From: Monodelphis domestica
Lineage: Eukaryota > Chordata > Mammalia > Didelphimorphia > Didelphidae
NCBI RefSeq assembly: GCF_027887165.1
Contig: NC_077229.1
Span: 370,383,501-370,447,500, forward strand
Length of the DNA stretch: 64,000 bases
Direction of reading: 5' to 3'
Made by a program: the position numbers and the translations under genes. Positions 23,466 to 35,858 of the stretch are shown piece by piece. The notes under the pieces were generated by a model, which did not search any database, had not been told where the DNA came from, and saw only the letters and a program-made list of their open reading frames with translations. How positions within the stretch are numbered: the stretch's first letter is position 1; the number at the start of each line of letters is the position of its first letter.

Positions 23466-23668
23466 GTTTTAGAAGGATTATCAGAGAGGTTTCAGCTTTC
23501 CCTGCTTCTAAGCTGTCATCTGTATTTGTATTTCTATCTGAGTTGTCCTACAGTGGGGCTAGTAACTTTACACAGCACAGAAAAGAAGTAGTGATTTCAT
23601 TGTAATCCAGATCTTTGCAATGAGAAACCTCCTCTAGTAATGTAGATTTTCAGCTTCTGTAAAAATGT
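23466..23668. other. No feature seen
   Basis: Unassigned spacer. Confidence 0.5.
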
Positions 23669-23765
23669 TTGTGTTCCCTACAAAAGGAAAAGATTAAGTG
23701 ACTTTTCCATAGTCTTATAGCAAGCATGTACCAGAGGTAGAACTTTAAAACAAGTTTTCCACATA
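23669..23765 (-). repeat. MIR/CORE-SINE fragment
   Basis: In reverse orientation: 'agattaagtgacttttccatagtcttatagcaag...ccagaggtagaactttaaaac'. This is the central MIR core only. Confidence 0.5.
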
Positions 23766-24254
23766 AATAGTGGAAGATAAGAGGTTTAGAAGTGGAGAGG
23801 AGGGGAAAATGGTAATTTATTATTATTATTTTTTTACTGAAATACTCTAGGTATATGATGGCCTAAGATCAGGTGCTTTTACTTGAACAAAGTTGGGGTT
23901 TTGTTAAGTCAAAGTGTTTATAAAACATTAGGGAAATAAATAAAGAAAAAAAAATGAATCATTTTCCTAGAATTAAGGTGAGGGTAAAGGCCTGGGGAAT
24001 GGGCTTTCACATAGCATAGAAGGATTTTTATTGGACTCATAAAGTTTCTCTTTGAGATTATTGCCATACCTATAGGGACAATTTATGATCTTTTAAAATA
24101 TTCTGTGAATCTTATCTATGTTCTCTTCATCCAAAAATATTACAATAATATTTTCATATAACTAAAAGAATTAAGCAAAAAAAGTTAGCATAAAAAAGAT
24201 GAATCTCTGTATTTAAAAAAATCATACTTTATGTACTCTTATGCATTTCCCTTC
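23766..24254. other. No gene or assignable repeat seen
   Basis: AT-rich, no recognisable feature. Confidence 0.5.
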
Positions 24255-24535
24255 GAGATTCTATGCTTTTTGTTTAGTCATTCAATTCTGTCCAATTCTT
24301 TGTGACACTGTGAACCACAGCACACTACAATTGTCCATGGAATTTTCTTGGCAAAAACAAAAAAAATAACAGTAATAGTCTTCCATTTTCTTCTCCAATG
24401 GATTGAGGAAAACAGGTTAAGTGCCTTGCATAGGGTCACACAGCTAGTAAGCATTTGAGACCTGGTTTGAACTCAGGTCTTCCTAACTCCAAGCCCTGTA
24501 CTCTATCCACTGATCTGCTTATCTACCTCAGGACA
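24255..24535 (-). repeat. Marsupial tRNA-SINE with RTE-type tail
   Basis: On the minus strand, the end 'tcattcaattctgtccaattctttgtgac' (about 24280-24307) is the RTE-like tail. The core ('ggtcacacagctagtaagcatttgagacctgg') lies at about 24435-24470. The tRNA-like head with B-box complement 'tttgaactcagg' lies at about 24467-24478. Same family as 17533-17760 and 45200-45428. Confidence 0.8.
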
Positions 24536-26149
24536 CCTAATTGGCTCTGACTCCATTCTAGGCTACTTTAATGCAAAATTAAAGTTATTTATTTTTTTAA
24601 TTCCTTCTTATGTATATATTCCAACCTATCTATTTAGCTCAGAATAGACATACTTGTAAGATTTTTCTAAAAAATGTATAACTTTAAAATGTCCAATATT
24701 TTGAGATAGGGCAATTTTACATCTTGTTAACTTGTATGGTGCATGCTGATTTTATGCATATTCTCAAGTAAATGGTGAATAATGTATGAAATGAAATAGG
24801 CTTGCCCCCACCCTCTACTCTCCATTCCCCAAAGGATTTCTCAATCATTGCTTTCCATGCTGAGCTAAGCTGTTTAAAGCCATGCCAAGGGAGGGCAATT
24901 TTCAAAAGTGATCACATAAATTGTGTATATAAATCCTGTATTTGTGTTGGTAAAAGGATACTCAGGAGCCCAAATGGATAATTGCACTAGTGATGCCCAT
25001 TTGCATATGTGAAGGCTCTCCTTTTTAGGTTAATTTTTGGAACACTAGAACTGACATATTGCTAGACAGATAAAATTAGCATGTGCCAATATAAAATATT
25101 AAGACAAAATTAATGATAAAATTTGTTTTACTTCCTTATATGTCAGCGATAAAATAGTTAGCATATCTATTTCACATATCAAAACTTTTTGCAATAAGAA
25201 AATTTTTCAGATATCTTCAGTTTGTGCATTTTTTTTCTGATTGAATATCAGTGAATCAATCATTAGTGATGGTTATTTCATTTTAATATCTCTTTGAGGT
25301 AGCTGATAACTAGGTTATATAAAACTGACAAATTACAAGTGTAAGTGAAAAATTAAAATGTCTTTTTTAAGGAACATCTATAATACTGTTAATTTATAAA
25401 CAAAATTCAACCCAAAGCTAATGTATTTAATCTAAAATTACAGGATGCTTCCATAGGAAATTAATAATGAAGGTGATGCCAAAGGAAAAAAAAACACCTC
25501 ATAATTTATTATTTGTTTATTTTTAAAATAAAATTATTCATCTGTTATTATCATAAGACAAAAATTGCTCCTACATAATAATTATTTCTAGAAATACAAT
25601 TTATTCTGAAATATCAAAGGTGGAAGGTTCTCTTTGATGAAAACAAATATATTTTCTTTCATGAAACATTATATTTTAGTGTACCTGATGGTGTGTTTTC
25701 ATAATGAGCAACGTGTGGCTCTGTGAAGAAAATTATTTAAAAGTTCTTTGAAGATACCCTATTTTAAGTGATATTTTTATGAATTGAATTTCAATATTTC
25801 AAGGAATTACTAATTGGAAAATAGTTTGTAACAAAAACAAAAGAGTAAAGAAGAAAACATCTATATTATAATTAAAACTGAATTAAAAATAGTCTTCAAT
25901 GGAGAGTAGACTATTCTGATATAAACAAAGCCAAGTTATTTGTCAAGAAACAAAATTTCAATCTAGTCTTGGTGAGGTTCTCCTATAAATGTGAGATTAT
26001 TTTGAGTTCTTTTATTAGAAATGATAAATTATAAAAACATTTTCACTCTTTTATTCTCTGTTCCTCCACAACTTTTGTAATGTTTTGAGGAGCTTCTGGT
26101 GGTTTATCTGGATTCTTAATAGCTAAAACAAGAGGATGTAAATTATTTT
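24536..26149. other. No gene or assignable repeat seen
   Basis: AT-rich, unique-looking sequence. The only frame above 60 codons (24717-24905 minus) is not recognised. Confidence 0.55.
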
Positions 26150-26700
26150 AGTCCTTACCAATTCAATCCAATTCCATTCAATGTATAACAAGTGCCTAAA
26201 ATGTGCAAGATACAAACTCTAATGATAAAAAGACAAAAAGACAGGCTGAAAGAAGCTGAGATCACTAATTCTGTGATTATTTAGAATGTGAATATATAAG
26301 ACTAAAATCAATGGAAAACTTGATCTAATAAAATGAGATAGATTCTAGCTTTTATAGTAGAAAAACAATTTTATCCATTGTATATATAAATATTATATTT
26401 AGTCATGATGCATAGGGACATGAATTATATAGGAAAAATACTCTATGAACTTAGAGAAGTAAGTGTGGCATGAAGGAACAAAGAAGAGATAAGGTAAAAA
26501 CCTTAGGAATATTTGAGGAGGGTGAGAATAACTAGCAATGGGAATTAGATAAACCTTGAAGAAGCAGAACTTAAAATATGTACTAAAGGGAAATAAGTTG
26601 ATGATGGGATTGAAAGAGTAGTAGATTCCCAGTATGAGAGATGTACAAGGAGACAGAGGTAGAAGAACATGTATCAGCTTTGATGAAAAGCCCATTCATA
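26150..26700 (-). mobile_element. L2 LINE 3' remnant
   Basis: Starts with the reversed L2 end ('cattcaatgtataacaagtgcctaaaatgtgcaagatacaaactc'). It is followed at 26430-26680 by the diverged 'ggaatatttgagga...gaattagataaaccttgaagaag' zone typical of L2 3' sequence. The 98-codon minus frame here is chance. Confidence 0.5.
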
Positions 26701-28438
26701 TGAAGAAATTCTAGTGAAGAAGAAAAGGAAAAACTCCTTGAAGTGATTTTTTCAATTGCATAGGGATTTCAGTGAATGATTCAGATTTTGAAAAGGGCAT
26801 CATTGAAGTGAGATAAAAGAGTGAAATACTAAAAATGAATTTTTTAAAAAATAATATTGTTCATCTTTTGTCAGGAATGCAAAAGTTGCCATTGAGTTAA
26901 TGTTGGCTATAAATCTATGAGGGTATAGGTCATAAAAACCAGTCCTTTACTCACCTCATCCTAGTTAGCCTGTATTTTTTTTATCAGATGAGAATGTTTC
27001 AATTGAATTGAACAGAAGTATGTACAAGATATGAATGAGGCCTGGATACCTCCACAGACTAAAATAAAGCAAAATCATTTCAACTGAGTATAACAAGAAT
27101 TCTCTTTGATATTTGTTAAGGAACTTATATAAAACTAGAACTAGTTTAGACTCAGGAATTCAAGCATCCTCTAGGATACATCAGAGCTATTCTAGCCAAA
27201 TCTCTATGAAGTTATCACTTGTGGGGAAGGGGAACCATGGGGGAATAGAAGGAAAGTCTTTCATAGGCTTTGATCTTAGATATTCTTTTTCTCATTCTCT
27301 TTATTTTATTTTTGGTTGTCTGCTTTCTGGACAATAAATAGGATAAGATAAAAAACTGTTAGCAGAAAACAAAACTATGATAAGTTGGGAGTTATTCAGA
27401 CAACATCTAGCTGCCCTCAATATGTTGGAGTCACTGGGCACAGATGAACTTCTTCACAGGATGCAGTATGGGGGTAGTACCTGGGGATCTCAGTCTGGCT
27501 ATTATCTTTTTCAAAGCTGGCATTCATTCTACTCTGATACACTCAGTAAGTCACATATATGACCAAGTAAGAAACAGCATTCTAAGGTTTCAAAGAACAA
27601 TAAATGTATAAAAATATATATTTTAAAGGTGCAAATATTTAAAGCATAAATTTTCATCATCCAAGATTATGTAGGACTCAAACATCTGAAACCTACAAAG
27701 ACTTATAGAGGAGTTAAAAATGACAATGAAGAATAAAAATGAAAAAAAAAATAAAGCCAGGCTAAAACCAGTCTACACAGAGGGAGGGTATACTGGAAAT
27801 CACACAAATAAAAGGACATTTAGTGAGATTGAAGGAAGAAAACAAAGACATGTAAAAAGCTTTGTATCTTTTAATGCACAAAAAGGCAATTTACAACTAA
27901 TATCTGTTTACATATATGTTACTTTCCCATCTATGCACCATTTTAAAGTTAAAGTTCTTTACCCATCACAAGGACCAATTATCAATTAACTACTTAATGA
28001 GTATATTCTACCCAATTGAATATTTTTTGGCCTTTTATTATGTTCTTACAATGAACTTCCAAATTCAGAAAGAGTATCTGGTCATGCAAAGACATCCATG
28101 TAGTTTGTGTCACTAAAGACCTTCTTCATGAACCACTGGAAGACATAAGTACACCTTAAATTCATAAGGAAATATATTCCAACTGAGTAAATCGCACTTG
28201 ACAGAATGTCCTTTTATTTCTATTCCTATGTCATGGGGGAATCTGAGAATATATGGCATGTGGGTATAACATTGATATTCTAGCAGATAATCCAGATATT
28301 TTTAACTCCTCTCATATGACTTTTATTCATCTTGAGTTTTTTCAGTCACATAATCACACACTTGAATTTTTTATACTCTGTAATAGCATAGTCATAAGTC
28401 AAATAATCTATCCTCAATGATGTATTGTTTCCTTTCTG
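26701..28438. other. No gene or assignable repeat seen
   Basis: Frames at 27113-27337, 27377-27562 and 27720-27989 lack recognisable domains, start contexts or neighbours that would make a gene. The last is Lys-rich low-complexity at its start. Confidence 0.5.
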
Positions 28439-28530
28439 TTTAACAAGTTCTTTGCTAGAATTTGGAGATACAAGGACAAAAAATCAAAGAATTTCTGATT
28501 TCAAGGAGTATGCATTGAAAGTATCTTGAT
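28439..28530 (-). mobile_element. Possible L2 fragment
   Basis: 'gttctttgctagaatttggagatacaaggacaaa' followed by 'atttctgatttcaaggagt' has the L2 3' order in reverse orientation. Short and diverged. Confidence 0.4.
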
Positions 28531-28854
28531 GGGATATGAACAAATAGAGGCTATTGACCAAAATTTAAAAGTTGATGTTGAATTATCATGGACTTATATG
28601 TAGGTATATCAAGAATGAATCTAAGCTGAAGAAATGCAAAATAATGACAAGATAGTTAAAAGAATTACATATTAAGTGGTAAGGGAAGGTACTAGAAGAA
28701 CATGGAATCAATATAACAACTATTGGGCTCCTATGATGATTTAATTCATGAACAATAGTTTCATAAGGTTTCACAGGGTTTCCATTTCAGTTTACAGAAA
28801 GATCAAGAGACATGGATGTTGAATTTAAAATTGGTATCACACACATACCTCCTA

Positions 28855-29060
28855 TGTTATTTTATGGAAATACTGATCCTCCTAATCTCTATGATTTTGA
28901 ACAATTCATTTTTGAACAATTCATTTTTACCTCTACGGGACTCAGTTTCCTATTCCATTAATTGTGAAATACAAATGAAATAATGGATATAAAAATTTCT
29001 CCCCTTAGCCCCATGTCTTAAAGTGCTACATAAATCCCAGCTTATATTATTATTATAAAT
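28855..29060 (+). repeat. MIR/CORE-SINE remnant with internal duplication
   Basis: 'ctacgggactcagtttcctattccattaattgtgaaata' followed by 'cttaaagtgctacataaatcccagcttatt' is the MIR core and tail. A 15-bp unit GAACAATTCATTTTT is exactly duplicated in tandem at 28899-28913 and 28914-28928. Confidence 0.6.
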
Positions 29061-29257
29061 ATAAATATAAATTACTCTATAGTTACTCAGCCCCCAGCTT
29101 GGTGATAATTTGATTTCCTGAATTTTCTATTGCACTCTTACTGAACTCAAGCAAAGTTTGTCAAGTGATAGAGAGGTATGCAAGTAAATGCCTACAAGTA
29201 CACATTTAAGTTTAGTTTGCGTTGTTGAAATTATCTTCACTGCTTTTTTTCTATAAA

Positions 29258-29455
29258 CCTTTACCTTCTGTTGTAGAATTAATACTAAATATCAGTTCTA
29301 AGGGAGAGGAGCAAGAAGGGTGAGGTAACTGGAGCAAAGTGATTTACCCCAGATTATAGAACCACAGGGATAGGAAGTGTCTGAGTTCTGATTTGAACCC
29401 AGGACTACCCATTTCTAGACATGTCACTCTACCTACTGAGCCACTTGCTGATCCT
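29258..29455 (-). repeat. Marsupial tRNA-derived SINE
   Basis: Reverse-orientation copy of the family at 14394-14601. The 'cctttaccttctgttgtagaattaatact' tail comes first, then 'aagtgatttaccccagattatagaaccacaggg' and 'gatttgaacccagga' (B-box complement, about 29391-29405). Last is the head 'ctacctactgagccacttgctgatcc'. More diverged than the 14.4-kb copy. Confidence 0.88.
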
Positions 29456-31904
29456 CCATTACATTCTTAAAACTAGACAATCTATAGAACAATAAATCAA
29501 TAACTGACTTATAATGATTGTCATTTCCTGAGGTATAGATACTCATGCTGAAATTTTAATAATCAGTCCTGGATTTTGGAGTGGCTTCAGCAAACTCTAG
29601 ATCTAAGACTTAAGATTCCTAAGACTTCTACTTCCACAATTTTATTATCCTCCCTGACAGTGGGAAACAAGTAATCATTTATGGCAAGCCCAGCTTTGAT
29701 CTCCCCAAGATGTGTTTTACCTAATGATATTGAAAATAAGGTCGTGAATCCAGGTTTTCAATGTGGCATAATTAAATGAATCATATAATTTTGATAACAT
29801 ATTCAGAAGACATTTTGCTACAGTAAAGACTACCTTCGTCTTTTATTGTGCTGAATCATGTTCTTTCTTAAATAATTAACAATCAGTTGATACAGTAGGA
29901 ACTTTTATTTTCTATTTCATTCAATTATGTGATCATGCAGTCTTTCAGAATAGGTGGAAATGGAATATCAGCTGGATATGTCAGCACTGAAACATTTTAT
30001 GCATGCCTTCATCTATTTTTATATCTTTTGGAAAATCTTGCCATTTTATTATATTATTTACTTTATATTATAATATAATGATAAATTATAATATTGCTAT
30101 TATAGTTACCCTTGAGGGATTTATAGATTTATTCTTATAAGATGTTTTATAGATGAAAAAGTAGTATATATGGAAACAGATTTTGATGCTAAGTTGCCTT
30201 ATCCAGGATCTAAGACTCATCACGCATATTTGTTACCTCTCTCCTACCTTCAGATACCTTCTGTATATATGACTTTTTCATTATAATTGTATTGTTTCCT
30301 GTAAGACCTTCCTTTGGGGACACTTGTTTTAATTTCACTTCCTTTTGCATTTCTCTTTTGTTCAGTTTCATTCTGTTCCCTCTGTAAATCTATAAAAGTT
30401 ACAGGTGATTGAATCCTATCCTGGTGTTTCCACTATCTTTGATGATGAAAATTTATTCTCAAATATTTGCAAATTAAAAAAAATCTTTATATATGTCTCT
30501 CATGCCTCAGGATGTTATTTCTTAATTGGTCTCTTCCCAACCTATTTCTAAACTAGTTTTCCCCTCTCTCTCATTTTTAGGTTTTATGTGGTACAAGGTT
30601 CTCCAAAAGATTTATCAAACAATCCTATATTCTAATCCCATTTGGTCATGGCTGCCAGATGTTTTTTTTTTTACTTTGACGTGCAAATCAATAACTTCCA
30701 ACAGTGTTTTTAGGCAATTTTGTTCTCTTTCTTTCTACAGGTAGATTTATAGTAGTTAAACTTCTATGTGACATTTTGCAATTGTTTTTACTAGTAAAAA
30801 AATTTTTTTTTGTAGCTTAAAGTTGTTTTATTCCTAAGTGCCTTATAGTTTTTTTCATTCTTTTTAAAAATTGATTTTTACTTTTGCACTAACTGATTAG
30901 TGGTCTGATTCCACACAGAATGGTATGTTTTAGGAGTGAATTCCATAAGCAAAATTACTATTTCCTGTCCATTGAAATGTAACTGGTGTAATTTTTGTGA
31001 TAATATTTAACATTAACCTTTTCTGGGACCTTTAATAATATTCTTGAAGATGTTCATGATGTGTAGGTATATCTCATTTCTTATGCTTAATTCAATTTAT
31101 ATGCATATAAATAGGCTTTTTTCAAATTGCAAACACTGAGTTGTTACTAAAATATATATTTTTTAAATATGGGAGGCTTAATTGAACTCTTCTTTGTTCC
31201 TACCTTCTTTTCTTTTTCTTTCATCTCTTGCGAAACATGTGGTGTATTAGCTGCATTAAACATGTTTTGTCCTTTTTTTTCAAATAGTATTATGAAATCT
31301 TCAACATGAGAAAATCAAATCTCCCACAATTATCTTATTCTGTTGCTTTCGGATACATGATGAAATCAATTTTTATAAATTTTCTTTGTAATACCAATGA
31401 CTTTATCTGAGACTTTATTTTATTTTGCTTAAACTTCTCTATATCCCTTTTGATAGGCTAATGGTAAGAATATTAAAAAACAATGTGACAGTTCCTCTAG
31501 TCATATATTCACTTGTTGATCACTTGATGCACATACTCCTATTTGTTTTACCCAGAGGTAAGATTATGTTTATAGAAAGTTTTAAAAGATAGTCCTAAAA
31601 TATAGTACTCTTTGCCTCAATAACTGTGGAAGCAAAAATTATTTCTCCATATCTGAAGGAATTTTTGTAATTTTTTTGGTAACACATGTGGTCATGGCCC
31701 ATGAATTCCTCCTTACCAAAGAAATAGTCTCTTGGTAATGAACACTATTTTTAGTCAGGCAGGTCATTTGAAAGCAGAGCCAGTCTGCTATAGACTCAAA
31801 TATGCCCAAAGTCTATCAACAATTAGATTATTCAAAAGTTTGAAATCCTTTGACATATCCTTTTAGAAACTAGGATTATTGTTATTGTTGTTTTTGAGAG
31901 TTAA
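29456..31904. other. About 2.4 kb without gene or recognised repeat
   Basis: AT-rich. About 30770-31900 on inspection has the texture of single-copy sequence rather than decayed LINE. No open frame above 72 codons. Confidence 0.45.
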
Positions 31905-32035
31905 TATTGTAGAGTAGTTAGAAGGACAATCTTAGAATCAAGGAGACCTTGATAAAAGGAAATTTCAAAGATAAACTAGCTGTGGAACTAGCAGTTAATC
32001 AATACTTTTCTGTCCCCAGAAAGTCTTTGAAATAA
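31905..32035 (+). repeat. Possible MIR/SINE fragment
   Basis: 'gtagttagaaggacaatcttagaatcaaggagacctt' then 'aactagctgtggaactagcagttaatcaa' follows the tRNA-like head and core order of MIR-related SINEs, weakly. Confidence 0.35.
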
Positions 32036-32584
32036 TATGGTATAGATAGATTGTTGATTTCCATTTTCTGAAGGGCTTTCCAAATTTGGAATTTCCAAAT
32101 TACAGAATTATAATTTAATTTAAAGTTGATCATATTTATGAGTCAATTTCAAGGCTTTGCAAAAAGGACTTTCAGATGGGTAATGGGAAACAGTTGACAA
32201 AGTTGGGAGAAAGAGCTAGAAGTGCTGGTGGTAACTGTGTACTTCATAGTGGTGGTTTTTTGGTATTACAGTGTCAGTTTGGACCTTTCACTTTCCCCTA
32301 AATATACAAACAATGAAATGGGAGGAGAGGGAATAGTAAATGGGGATATGGAATTTTACAAGTCTGGGTCCTCAAATACCTGATAAGATAACTAAATTTC
32401 AAAGAGAAATCATTCATGCTGTGAGGTAGATTACCTTTTCTTGAAATAAAGAGGAAAAGGATTTACCTAAAAGTAACCTTATAAAAAGAGGGAGATGCTA
32501 TGATTGATCTATATCTATAACTATATGTCAATGTCTATATCTGCATTTATATCAATCATCAAATAGTCATATACTTTTTAAAAT
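32036..32584. other. No gene or assignable repeat seen
   Basis: Unassigned sequence up to the L1 target duplication. Confidence 0.5.
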
Positions 32585-32955
32585 AGCAACATTATACTCT
32601 TTTTTTCCATTTGAATAAGTTTATTTAGTCAATTTAGAACATTATTCCTTGGTTACAATAATCACATTATTTCCCTTCTTCCCCTCCACCCACTCTTCCC
32701 GCAGCCAACATGCAATTTCATTGGGTATTACATATGTCCTTGATCAGAACCCATTTCCATGTTGTTGTTTACCCTAGGATGTTCATTTAGAGTCTAAATC
32801 CCCAACAATATGCCTTCAACCCATGTATTCAAGCGGTTCTTTTTCTTTGGTGTTTTTACTCCCACAGTGTTTCCTCTGAATGTGGTTAGTGGTTTTTCTT
32901 GTAGGTTCCTCCGAGTTGTTCAGGGTCATTGCACTGCTACTAATGGAGAAGTCCA

Positions 32956-35455
32956 TTACATTCGATTGTACCACAGTGTATCAGTCTCTGTGTACAAGGT
33001 TTTTTTGGTTCTGCTCCTCTCACTCTGCATCACTTCCTGGAGGTTGTTCCAGTCCCCATGGAATTCCTCCACTTTGTTATTCCTTTTAGCATAATAGTAT
33101 TCCATCACCAACATATACCACAATTTATTCAGCCATTCCCCAATTGAAGGGCATCCCCTCATTTTCCAATTTTTTGCCACCACAAAGCACAGCTATGAAT
33201 ATTCTTGTACATGTCTTTTTCCTTATTATCTCTTTGGGGTACAAACCCCTCAGTGCTATAGCTGGATCAAAGGGCAGACAGTCTTTTGTCACACTTTGGG
33301 CAGAGTTCCAGATTGCTCTCCAGAATGGTTGGATCAATTCACAATGCCACCAGCAATGCATTAATATCTAAATGTTGCCATATCCCCTCCAACATTCATT
33401 ACTTTCCTTTGTTGTCATGTTAGCCAATCTGCTAGGTGTGAGGTGATACCTCAAAGTTGTTTTTATTTGCATCTCTCTGATTATAAGAGATTTAGAGCAC
33501 TTTTTCATGTGATTATTAATAGTTTTGATTTCTTTAACTGAAAATTGGCTATTCATGTCCCTTGCTCATTTTTCAATTGGAGAATGGCTTTATTTTTTGT
33601 ACAACTGGTTTAGCTCTTTATAAATTTGAGTAATTAGACCTATGTCAGATGTTTTTTGTAATGAAGATTGTTTCCCAATTTGTTGCTTCCCTTCTAATTT
33701 TGGATGCATTAGTTTTGTTTGTACAAAAAAATGTAATCAAAATTATTGATTTTACATTTTGTGATTTTTTTCTAGCTCTTGCTTAGTTTTAAAGTCGTTC
33801 CTTTCCCAAAGATCTGACACATATACTATTGTGTGTTCACCTAATTTACTTATAGTTTCCTTCTTTATATTCAGGTCATTTACCTATTCTGAGTTTATCT
33901 TGGTGTAGGGTGTGAGATGTTGATCCAAACATAATCTCTCCCATACTGTCTTCCAATTTTCCCAGGAGTTTTCATCAAAAAGTGGGTTTTGGTCCCCAAA
34001 ACTGGGATCTTTGAATTTATCATAGGCTGTATTGCTGCAGTCATTTACCCCAATTCTATTCCACGGATCCTCCTTTCTGTCTCTTGGCTAGTACCAAATT
34101 GTTTTGATAACCACTGCTTTATAGTATAGTTTGAGATCTGGGACTGCAAGTCCTCCTTCCTTTGCATTTTTTTTTTCATGATTTCCCTGGATATCCTTGA
34201 TCTTTTGTTCTTTCAAACTTTGTTATTTTTTTTTTCTAATTCAGTAAAGAAGTTTTTTGGTAGTTCAATGAGTATGGCACTAAATAAGTAAATTAATTGG
34301 ATAGGATTGTCATTTTTATTATGTTAGCTTGTCCCACCCATGAGCAATCAATGTTTTTCCAATTGTTTAGATCTAGTTTTAATTGTGTGGAGAGTGTTTT
34401 GTAGTTGTGTTCATATACTTCCCTTGTTTGTCTCGGCAGATAGATTCCCAAGTATTTTATATTGTATATGGTGATATTAAATGGAATTTCTCTTTCTAAT
34501 TCTTGCTGCTAAGATGTATTGGAGATATATAGAAATGCTGATGATTTATGCGGGTTTATTTTGTATACTGCAACTTTCCTAAAGTTGTTGATTATCTCGA
34601 CTAGCTTTTTGGTTGATTCTCTAGGATTCTTTAAGTAGACCATCATATCATCCGCAAAAAGCGAGAGCTTGGTCTCCTCATTGCCCATTTTAATACCTTC
34701 AATTTCTTTTCCTTCTCTAATTGCTACTGCTAGTGTTTCTAGTACAATGTTAAATAATAGGGGTGATAATGGGCATCCTTTTTTCACTTCTTATCTTATT
34801 GGGAAGGCTTCTAGTTTATCTCCATTGCAGATGATGTTTGCTGATGGTTTCAGATATATAATGTTTATAATTTTTAGGAAAGGCCCTTCAATTCCTATAC
34901 TTTCTAGTGTTTTCATTAGGAATGGGTGACATATTTTTTCTTTTTCTGCATCTATTGAGATAATCATGTGATTTTTGTCAGTTTGCTTGTTAATGTCGTC
35001 AATTATTCAGATAGTTTTCCTAATGTTGAACCATCCTTGCATTCCTGGTATGAATCCTACCTAGTTATAGTGAATAACCCTTGTGATGACTTGCTGGAGT
35101 CTTTTTTCTAGTATCCTATTTAAGATTTTTGCATCTATATTCATTAGGGAGATTGGTCTATAGTTTTCTTTCTCTGTTGTTGACCTTCCTGGCTTTGGGA
35201 TCAGTACCATGTTTGTGTCATAAAATGAATTTGGTAGAACTCCTTTTTGGCCTATTCTATCAAATAGTTTGTATAACATTGGTATTAGTTGCTCTTTGAA
35301 TGTTTGATAGAATTTATTTATGAATCCATCTGTACTGGGGAATTTTTCTTAGGGAGTTCTTTGATGGCTTGTTCAATTTCTTTTTTTCTGATATGGGGTT
35401 ATTTAGGTAATTCATTTCTTCCTCTGTTAATCTAGGGAACTTATATTTTGGTAAT
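32956..35455 (-). pseudogene. L1 ORF2 remnant: reverse transcriptase and C-terminal domain
   Basis: ORF2p normally nicks target DNA and reverse-transcribes L1 RNA. Here the frame begins inside the region between endonuclease and reverse transcriptase. Surviving open pieces show RT blocks: '[19 protein letters not shown]' in 35061-35279 and '[19 protein letters not shown]' with the catalytic FADDMMVY box in 34509-34787. The C-terminal Cys/Trp-rich region follows in 33125-33361 and 32956-33183, which ends ...DTLWYNRM-stop. The RT box is intact, but the pieces lie in different frames separated by stops and shifts, so no enzyme can be made. Confidence 0.9.
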
Positions 35456-35777
35456 TGCTCTGAACTTGGCACAGTTCTGCCTGCAAGGTACACCTTCCAG
35501 ACCAGCACTTTTGCCTGCCCAGATGTTCCTGCTGCTGGATTCTCAGCACTCTAGGTGGGAGGGGGGATGGGTCCTGGGACCTTCCTTCTGCCTTCCCCTT
35601 AAATCCAAGTGTTCTCAGATTCCGGACTTTTGGGGGGCATACCTTTTGAATTAAGTCCAGCTGGAGGGTTCCTTTGCTCTGTCTTGTTGTTAAGTTTGAT
35701 TTTCAGTCCCCTATGAGCATTCAGTTTGTGATCGGTGAGAAAGGGTATTCAGAGGTCTGAACTTCTGCTCCTTCTAG

Positions 35778-35790
35778 GCTGCCATCTTGA
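35778..35790 (-). promoter_or_regulatory. YY1-like site at the L1 5' end
   Basis: GGCTGCCATCTTGA, a variant of the YY1 motif (GCCGCCATCTTG), lies 12-24 bp inside the 5' end. In human L1 a YY1 site at the same place directs accurate transcription starts. The parallel is an inference. Confidence 0.6.
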
Positions 35791-35810
35791 CTTTGCCTCC
35801 CAGCAACATT

Positions 35811-35858
35811 ATACTCTTCAAATTTTCATATATCATACTCTTCCAATTTTCATATATC
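35811..35858. repeat. 24-bp tandem duplication overlapping the L1 target duplication
   Basis: Two units of 24 bp (35811-35834 and 35835-35858, one mismatch) start inside the right-hand target duplication of the L1. The duplication belongs to the flank, not the element. Confidence 0.9.

Larger units (their letters stand above)
32602..35801 (-). mobile_element. L1 with both termini but a large internal deletion
   Basis: Both ends are intact: a poly(T) run (poly(A) on the element strand) at 32601-32607 and the 5' terminus near 35801. A 17-bp duplication, AGCAACATTATACTCTT, flanks it at 32585-32601 and 35802-35818. About 3.2 kb is present, against 6.66 kb for the complete copy at 53295-59950. 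From the 3' end it holds the 3'UTR (32602-32955), an ORF2 remnant (32956 to about 35455) and then directly 5'UTR (about 35456-35801). All of ORF1, the ORF2 endonuclease and the start of the reverse transcriptase region are missing. The 5'UTR is of the same type as that of the 53-60 kb minus-strand copy. Confidence 0.93.

Noticed and set aside
27377-27989. Three short frames that might be exons or a processed pseudogene
   Set aside because: No protein family recognised, no poly(A) tail, no splice-site pattern, and no flanking direct repeats.
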